Shown here piece by piece: positions 44,175 through 48,066 of a stretch of 48,066 nucleotides of DNA; position 1 is the first letter of the stretch; the number at the start of each line of letters is the position of its first letter. Position numbers and translations under genes: made by a program. The DNA is from Bacillota bacterium (GTDB taxonomy: Bacteria; Bacillota; Limnochordia; Darwinibacteriales; DTU012). The notes below the pieces were generated by a model. The model saw only the letters and a program-made list of their open reading frames with translations. It was not told where the DNA came from and did not search any database. The DNA lies in NCBI GenBank assembly GCA_012521185.1, contig JAAYMV010000081.1:1-48066 (forward strand). Direction: 5' to 3'.

Positions 44175-45197
44175 CTAAACTTTGGTAAAGTTGCGCGCTC
44201 GCAGATATTGTTCTGGCCAGTACTGGTTAGATAAACGTTCTGTGGCATGAAGCACCCAATAAGGATTACGAAGCAACTCCCGCCCTAATGCAACAAAATC
44301 GGCCCGCTGATTAGCAATAATTTCCTCAGCTAACTCTACCTGACTAATTAAACCGACAGCAATAGTTCGGATATCAACTGCCTGTTTAATTTGTTCCGCA
44401 AATTTAACTTGATAACCAGGATAAGTTTCTATGTTAACAGGCAATATTCCTCCACTGCTAACATCGATAATGTCAACACCTTGTTCCTTCAGTACTTGAG
44501 CGATATAGACATGGTCCTCTATCTCTAATCCGCCAGGCAAATAATCACTAGCCGATAAACGAACAGATAAAATTTTTTCAGCTGGCCACTCTTCTTTTAT
44601 GGCTGCAATAATCTCTAGCAAAAAACGTAATCGATACTCCCTAGAACCACCATATTCATCATGCCGTTGATTGGCTAATGGTGATAAAAACTGATGAATT
44701 AAATAACCATGAGCTGCATGAATTTGCAACAAGTCAAAACCAGCTTGATTGGCTCGCCGTGCTCCTTTCTTCCAGGCTTCAATTATTTCGGCTATATCTT
44801 GTTTACTTAAAGCCTGAGGATTTGGAAATTGGTTACTAAACTCAATCCCAGATGGAGCTACCAATTCATTTCCCCAAGCCTTCCTACCAGCATGAGCTAG
44901 TTGAATTCCGATACAAGCCCCCTGGCTTTTACATAAGTCAACGATAGCTTGTAATCCAGAAATATGTTGATCTGACCAAATTCCTAAATCATGATTACTT
45001 AACCGACCTCTTTTTTCGACAGCTGTGGCTTCAACAATGATTAGCCCTACTCCGCCAACAGCTCTACTACCATAATGTAGCTGATGCCAGGAATTGGCAA
45101 AACCATCTGTGTCTGCTGTGTACTGACACATAGCCGGCATAACCACTCGATTACGTAAAGTAATGTTCTTTATCTTGTAAGATTCAAATAACTTCAC
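44175..45197 (-). CDS. namA: NADPH dehydrogenase NamA / old yellow enzyme family (YqjM-like)
   Basis: This 340-residue FMN oxidoreductase reduces activated C=C bonds of enones and electrophiles. YqjM-type signatures are visible: PAMCQYTADTDGFANSWHQLHYGSRAVGG with the redox-tuning cysteine. Further on are EATAVEKRGRLSNHDLGIWSDQHI, IQLAHAGRK, and LLQIHAAHGYLIHQFLSPLANQR with the substrate-binding histidines. VALGRELLRNPYWV closes the FMN site. GTG start overlaps the PAP2 stop codon region, so the two are coupled. Its role in an envelope operon is unclear; detoxification is the usual suggestion. Confidence 0.94.
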   Translation of the reverse strand: MKLFESYKIKNITLRNRVVMPAMCQYTADTDGFANSWHQLHYGSRAVGGVGLIIVEATAVEKRGRLSNHDLGIWSDQHISGLQAIVDLCKSQGACIGIQLAHAGRKAWGNELVAPSGIEFSNQFPNPQALSKQDIAEIIEAWKKGARRANQAGFDLLQIHAAHGYLIHQFLSPLANQRHDEYGGSREYRLRFLLEIIAAIKEEWPAEKILSVRLSASDYLPGGLEIEDHVYIAQVLKEQGVDIIDVSSGGILPVNIETYPGYQVKFAEQIKQAVDIRTIAVGLISQVELAEEIIANQRADFVALGRELLRNPYWVLHATERLSNQYWPEQYLRARNFTKV

Positions 45198-45925
45198 TAG
45201 TCATTCACCTCGCAGTTATGTATGTAAGGCTTTGAATGCTTACGAACCTCCAAAGCATGTTTCGCAGACAAATAACCTAGAATCGCACCAAACACTACAT
45301 TACTTGGCCAATGCTTTTCCAAATAAATTCTAGACAAACCAACTAATGAAGCACCCGTCCAAAACCAACCAGCATATTCAGGGTAATACTCACTAAAAAC
45401 TGTCGCTGCTGAAAAAGCAGTAGCTGTATGACCCGAAGGAAATGCTGCATAATCTGACTGAAGGTGGGGTCCAATAAAATGAATACCTTCATTAAGATAA
45501 GGCCTGGCCATCCCCACTGTAAACTTAAGTACAAACGTATTAGCCCCTGCAAAGCCTACGCTGTATAATAAGTCCTCACCTAGCGGATGATCGTTAGTGG
45601 CATAGGCTAAACCTAATAAGCCATAAAGAACAGGTTCGCCAAAGATGGATATAACTTCCCAGCCATGGAAATCGCGCAAAGAACTTTGATGGAAGATATC
45701 ATAGAGTTCTTGATCCAAAAGAATAAGGGAACTGGCCGCAGCTAGACTCCCATATTCAAGATAGCTAACATCAGGTTTAGTAGTATACAGACGCCAAACA
45801 TCTTCAGGTAATTGGCGCGTAAGTGTTTTCAATTCAAAAGTATATTTATCCTCATATGCTAATCCATAATTAACATAAATGATCAAGAAAATGAACAATA
45901 TTAAACACTTGCTTTTAATGGGCAT
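45197..45925 (-). CDS. Secreted PAP2-family phosphatase
   Basis: This 242-residue PAP2 (acid phosphatase/lipid phosphatase) protein has an N-terminal signal or anchor segment (about 8-23). Three active-site motifs are visible: KFTVGMARP, FPSGHTA and SRIYLEKHWPSN. The last position of motif three is usually aspartate but is asparagine here (HWPSN). Several hydrophobic helices are present. Likely substrates are phospholipid or undecaprenyl-type phosphates on the outer face. It is 15 bases after the GNAT-like gene and one base from namA. Confidence 0.85.
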   Translation of the reverse strand: MPIKSKCLILFIFLIIYVNYGLAYEDKYTFELKTLTRQLPEDVWRLYTTKPDVSYLEYGSLAAASSLILLDQELYDIFHQSSLRDFHGWEVISIFGEPVLYGLLGLAYATNDHPLGEDLLYSVGFAGANTFVLKFTVGMARPYLNEGIHFIGPHLQSDYAAFPSGHTATAFSAATVFSEYYPEYAGWFWTGASLVGLSRIYLEKHWPSNVVFGAILGYLSAKHALEVRKHSKPYIHNCEVND

Positions 45926-45940
45926 AAGGTCCTCCGAAAT

Positions 45941-46225
45941 CTACTCTGTAATTTGAACAACATCCTGATAGCTTGGATCTCTTTCAAATTGAACCTTGAC
46001 ATAAGAACAAACAGGAATGATTTTCAAATTTTCTGCTCTCGCAAAACTAACTAACCGGTCTAATAATTGTTTAGCTATGCCTTGGCCACGCAGTTCCTCC
46101 GACACATAGGTCCGATTCGCTTTAATACAATTATTACCAGCAGCTTGATAAGTAATCTCTGCTATAGGTTGTATCTCGGAATCACCTATATAAAACTTAT
46201 TTACACCTTTTTTGATTTCGTGCAT
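45941..46225 (-). CDS. Small GNAT-like N-acetyltransferase (YjdJ type)
   Basis: This 94-residue protein is of the minimal GCN5-like family (PF14542). It contains NCIKANRTYVSEELRGQGIAKQLLDRLVSFARAENLKIIPVCSYVKVQFERDPSYQDVV, in which RGQGIA is the acetyl-CoA loop and CSYVKVQFERDP the family signature. ATG at 46225, seven bases after GGAGG, is preferred to the adjacent GTG. Substrate unknown. It lies between the second MATE gene and the PAP2 gene in the same direction. Confidence 0.92.
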   Translation of the reverse strand: MHEIKKGVNKFYIGDSEIQPIAEITYQAAGNNCIKANRTYVSEELRGQGIAKQLLDRLVSFARAENLKIIPVCSYVKVQFERDPSYQDVVQITE

Positions 46226-46267
46226 CACAGCACCTCCATCAAGATATTAGTTTATCTTGGAACTTTA

Positions 46268-47647
46268 CTATACCACAGCAACACCATCTATGCTAGATGG
46301 ATCTTTTTTACGGACTTGGCGGCGAGCATAGAAGAAAATTGCTACCTGCCCTATTCCCGCTAAAGCCCAAGTTACTGGATAACAGGCAAACAATCCGATT
46401 ACCGTTGGATACCACTTAAAAACAGTAACTAACCAAACGATACGCATTAAACAAGCACCAATTAACGTAGATAACATTGGCAAAATGGAATAGCCCATTC
46501 CTCTAGTTAAACCAGGAAAAACATTCATAGTTCCACAAGTGAAGTAAGCCACTAGAATTACTTTTAAGCGAACCATTCCTAATGCAATAACCTGAGGATC
46601 CGTAGTATAAAAACCAAGTAAATACTCACCTAATAAAAAGATTCCACTACCTAAAATTATCCATGTAGCAAAAACTAAAGCTGTACAAACCTTAGCAATA
46701 TCATCAATTCGGTCATAGTTTCGAGCTCCCATACTTTGTCCTGTAAAAGTAATTGCTGCGTTATAATAAGCATTCATAGTTGTACCAATAAATCCTTCTA
46801 CATTACTGGCAGCAGAACTTGCTGCAATCATCACTGAACCAAATGAGTTAACTGCTGATTGAATCAATACATTGGAAATGGAAAATAGCAACCCTTGTAA
46901 ACCAGCTGGTAAACCGATTCTAACAATAGACTTTAATTTCTTAAAATCAATTCTTAGTTGACGAAACTCAAAGCGAAGAGAACCTTCGGCTTGTAAAAAG
47001 CTAATCAAAATCAGAACTAAGGATGCATATTGAGAAATAACCGTTGCCCAAGCTACACCAGCCACGCTCATCTTAAATTTAATCACAAAGATCATGTTAA
47101 GAATTACATTTATTATTCCAGCAATAGTTAAGAAATACATTGGTCGACGGCTGTCACCAGTGGCTCTTAACATAGCAGCTGCAAAGTTATAAATCATGCT
47201 AGCAGGTATTCCAACAAAATAAATCCGCATATATAAGACAGATAAATGAATGATATTTTCAGGCGTCCCCATTCTTAGCAATAAAGGCTCGCATAAAGAT
47301 AGACCTAAAATCATAACAATAATTCCGCCAATAGTACTGATGGCAAACGATGTATGAATAGTACTACTAACACCAGAATAATCGCGGGCACCATAATCTT
47401 GTGCTACAATTACTGTTGACCCAACTGACAAACCCATAAACAAGTTAACAATTAAGTTAATCAAAGAGCCAGTAGCACCAACAGCTGCTAAAGCTTCACT
47501 TCCTGCAAAACGTCCAACAACAATCATATCAGCTGCATTAAATAAAAGCTGTAAGATATTCATTGCCATAATTGGAATGGCAAAAATTAAAATTTGACTA
47601 AACAGCGACCTCTCCGACATGTCCAGCTCAGGGTTTCTTACTATCAT
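46268..47647 (-). CDS. Second MATE family efflux transporter
   Basis: This 459-residue MATE transporter has twelve helices. It contains IFAIPIMAMNILQLLFNAADMIVVGRFAGSEALAAVGATGS, SVGSTVIVAQDYGARD, and ITFTGQSMGARNYDRIDD. It is clearly diverged from the other MATE gene in the window. It is probably the first gene of the run leading through the GNAT, PAP2, namA and wzi-like genes. A good promoter precedes it. The exported compound is unknown; an association with envelope building is possible. Confidence 0.94.
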   Translation of the reverse strand: MIVRNPELDMSERSLFSQILIFAIPIMAMNILQLLFNAADMIVVGRFAGSEALAAVGATGSLINLIVNLFMGLSVGSTVIVAQDYGARDYSGVSSTIHTSFAISTIGGIIVMILGLSLCEPLLLRMGTPENIIHLSVLYMRIYFVGIPASMIYNFAAAMLRATGDSRRPMYFLTIAGIINVILNMIFVIKFKMSVAGVAWATVISQYASLVLILISFLQAEGSLRFEFRQLRIDFKKLKSIVRIGLPAGLQGLLFSISNVLIQSAVNSFGSVMIAASSAASNVEGFIGTTMNAYYNAAITFTGQSMGARNYDRIDDIAKVCTALVFATWIILGSGIFLLGEYLLGFYTTDPQVIALGMVRLKVILVAYFTCGTMNVFPGLTRGMGYSILPMLSTLIGACLMRIVWLVTVFKWYPTVIGLFACYPVTWALAGIGQVAIFFYARRQVRKKDPSSIDGVAVV

Positions 47648-47715
47648 ATAAGCATTCTCTTCCTTTACTTGATATTTTCCTTATTATTATATTAAGTTAG
47701 CAGCCTTCTAATTTC

Positions 47716-47744
47716 ATTATAGCTAATACTATCTATAAATGTAA
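47716..47744 (-). promoter_or_regulatory. Sigma-A-type promoter of the second MATE gene
   Basis: TTACAT (47744-47739) and consensus TATAAT (47721-47716) are spaced by 17 bases on the minus strand, about 70 bases before the start codon. Confidence 0.7.
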
Positions 47745-47761
47745 GGCATTAACAAAAATTT

Positions 47762-47777
47762 AGTGATTGAGATCACA
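47762..47777. promoter_or_regulatory. CRP/FNR-like palindrome upstream of the second MATE gene
   Basis: AGTGA-N6-TCACA resembles the TGTGA-N6-TCACA half-site arrangement of CRP/FNR-family regulators. It lies 18 bases upstream of the MATE minus-35 element. A single short palindrome in AT-rich DNA may be chance. Confidence 0.3.
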
Positions 47778-47880
47778 ATATCTGTCGCAATATTGGAATG
47801 TTTTACCTAAATACTAACACTAAGGAAATTGAAAATCCCTACGAAATCTATTTAATATTAAAGCCTGCTAAATACATAAA

Positions 47881-48066
47881 ATAATTGAACATTTTGCTGG
47901 AGCATTTCCAACTTGGCTTGCACCAGTTCAAGTAAAAAACTTGCCGATTGCGGATGCTCATCATGAATATGCTAATGCTCTAGCTGAGCAGCTCAGAGAC
48001 AATGGCATTCGGGTAGAGCTTGATTATAGAAATGAAAAAATCGGTTACAAAATAAGGGAAGCACAA
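47881..48066 (+). pseudogene. thrS: Threonyl-tRNA synthetase C-terminal fragment, N-terminal part absent
   Basis: Translation from 47881 gives [22 protein letters not shown], then [39 protein letters not shown] up to the window edge. This is the start of the ThrRS anticodon-binding domain with the end of the catalytic domain. About 520 upstream residues are missing: the frame has a TAA at 47870-47872, no start codon or ribosome-binding site, and the preceding 230 bases show no ThrRS similarity. It is probably a remnant or rearrangement breakpoint. An assembly misjoin is the main alternative. The downstream end is outside the window. Confidence 0.85.

Noticed and set aside
1-48066. CRISPR array, insertion sequence or tRNA/rRNA genes
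   Set aside because: No regularly spaced repeats, transposase-like frames, or cloverleaf-forming intergenic sequences were seen; gaps are too short for most of these.

Overview
This window looks like chromosome from a low-GC, spore-forming, anaerobic-type Bacillota (Firmicutes). Six sporulation, germination or spore-coat-type families are present: GerW/YtfJ, SpoVAF, SpoVS, SpoIIIE, a SpoIIP-like protein and YlmC/YmxH. Three proteins form a [4Fe-4S] 2-hydroxyacyl-CoA dehydratase-activase system. A Wzi-like outer-membrane beta-barrel protein and a secreted PAP2 phosphatase suggest a diderm (outer-membrane-bearing) lineage, such as Halanaerobia-, Negativicutes- or Limnochordia-like bacteria. That placement is inferred, not proven. 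Most genes lie on the minus strand in tight operons. I see no insertion sequence, prophage, CRISPR array, tRNA or rRNA.

Right-to-left along transcription, the main blocks are as follows. (1) 42.9-47.6 kb: a possible envelope operon of MATE exporter, small GNAT-like protein, secreted PAP2, old-yellow enzyme NamA and Wzi-like barrel. An N-terminally missing thrS fragment reads rightward at the very end. (2) 40.4-42.9 kb: a sigma-A-type promoter, a c-di-AMP (ydaO/yuaA) riboswitch, a duplicated DUF1538 membrane protein and a tandem PII-like protein. This is the most interesting system here: a second-messenger-controlled putative transporter with its own PII-type regulator. (3) 37.9-40.3 kb: a convergent MATE exporter and leucine dehydrogenase. 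(4) 30.8-37.8 kb: ylmC, nrdR, pgeF, spoIIIE, hslO, spoIIP-like, murC. (5) 28.1-30.8 kb, plus strand: an SNF2 helicase with a YqhG-like partner.

(6) 22.4-28 kb: rimO, pgsA, a one-TM membrane protein, a short FtsH-like AAA protease and a rhodanese-cysteine desulfurase fusion. (7) 20.4-22.5 kb: plus-strand lipoprotein and DUF441 protein around a divergent-PAP2 protein. (8) 12.6-20.4 kb: cinA, membrane metallophosphoesterase, recA (with a LexA-like box), recX, rny, an unknown gene, ymdB, spoVS. (9) 10.9-12.5 kb: M19 dipeptidase, dodecin, small four-TM protein. (10) 5-10.9 kb: spoVAF and lysA, neighbours as in Bacillus, but separated here by the three-gene activase cluster. (11) 1-5 kb: site-2 protease, scpA, scpB, DUF2953, gerW, rluB, a flavoprotein and a partial aroH with an apparent CTG start.

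Intergenic space is scarce; no gene-free stretch exceeds 300 bases. The longest, 42680-42952, is filled by the riboswitch and its promoter. At least six stop codons lie inside rho-independent terminator or hairpin structures, and several genes use TTG or GTG starts. Functions are assigned from recognised motifs and remembered family sequences; no database search was run.
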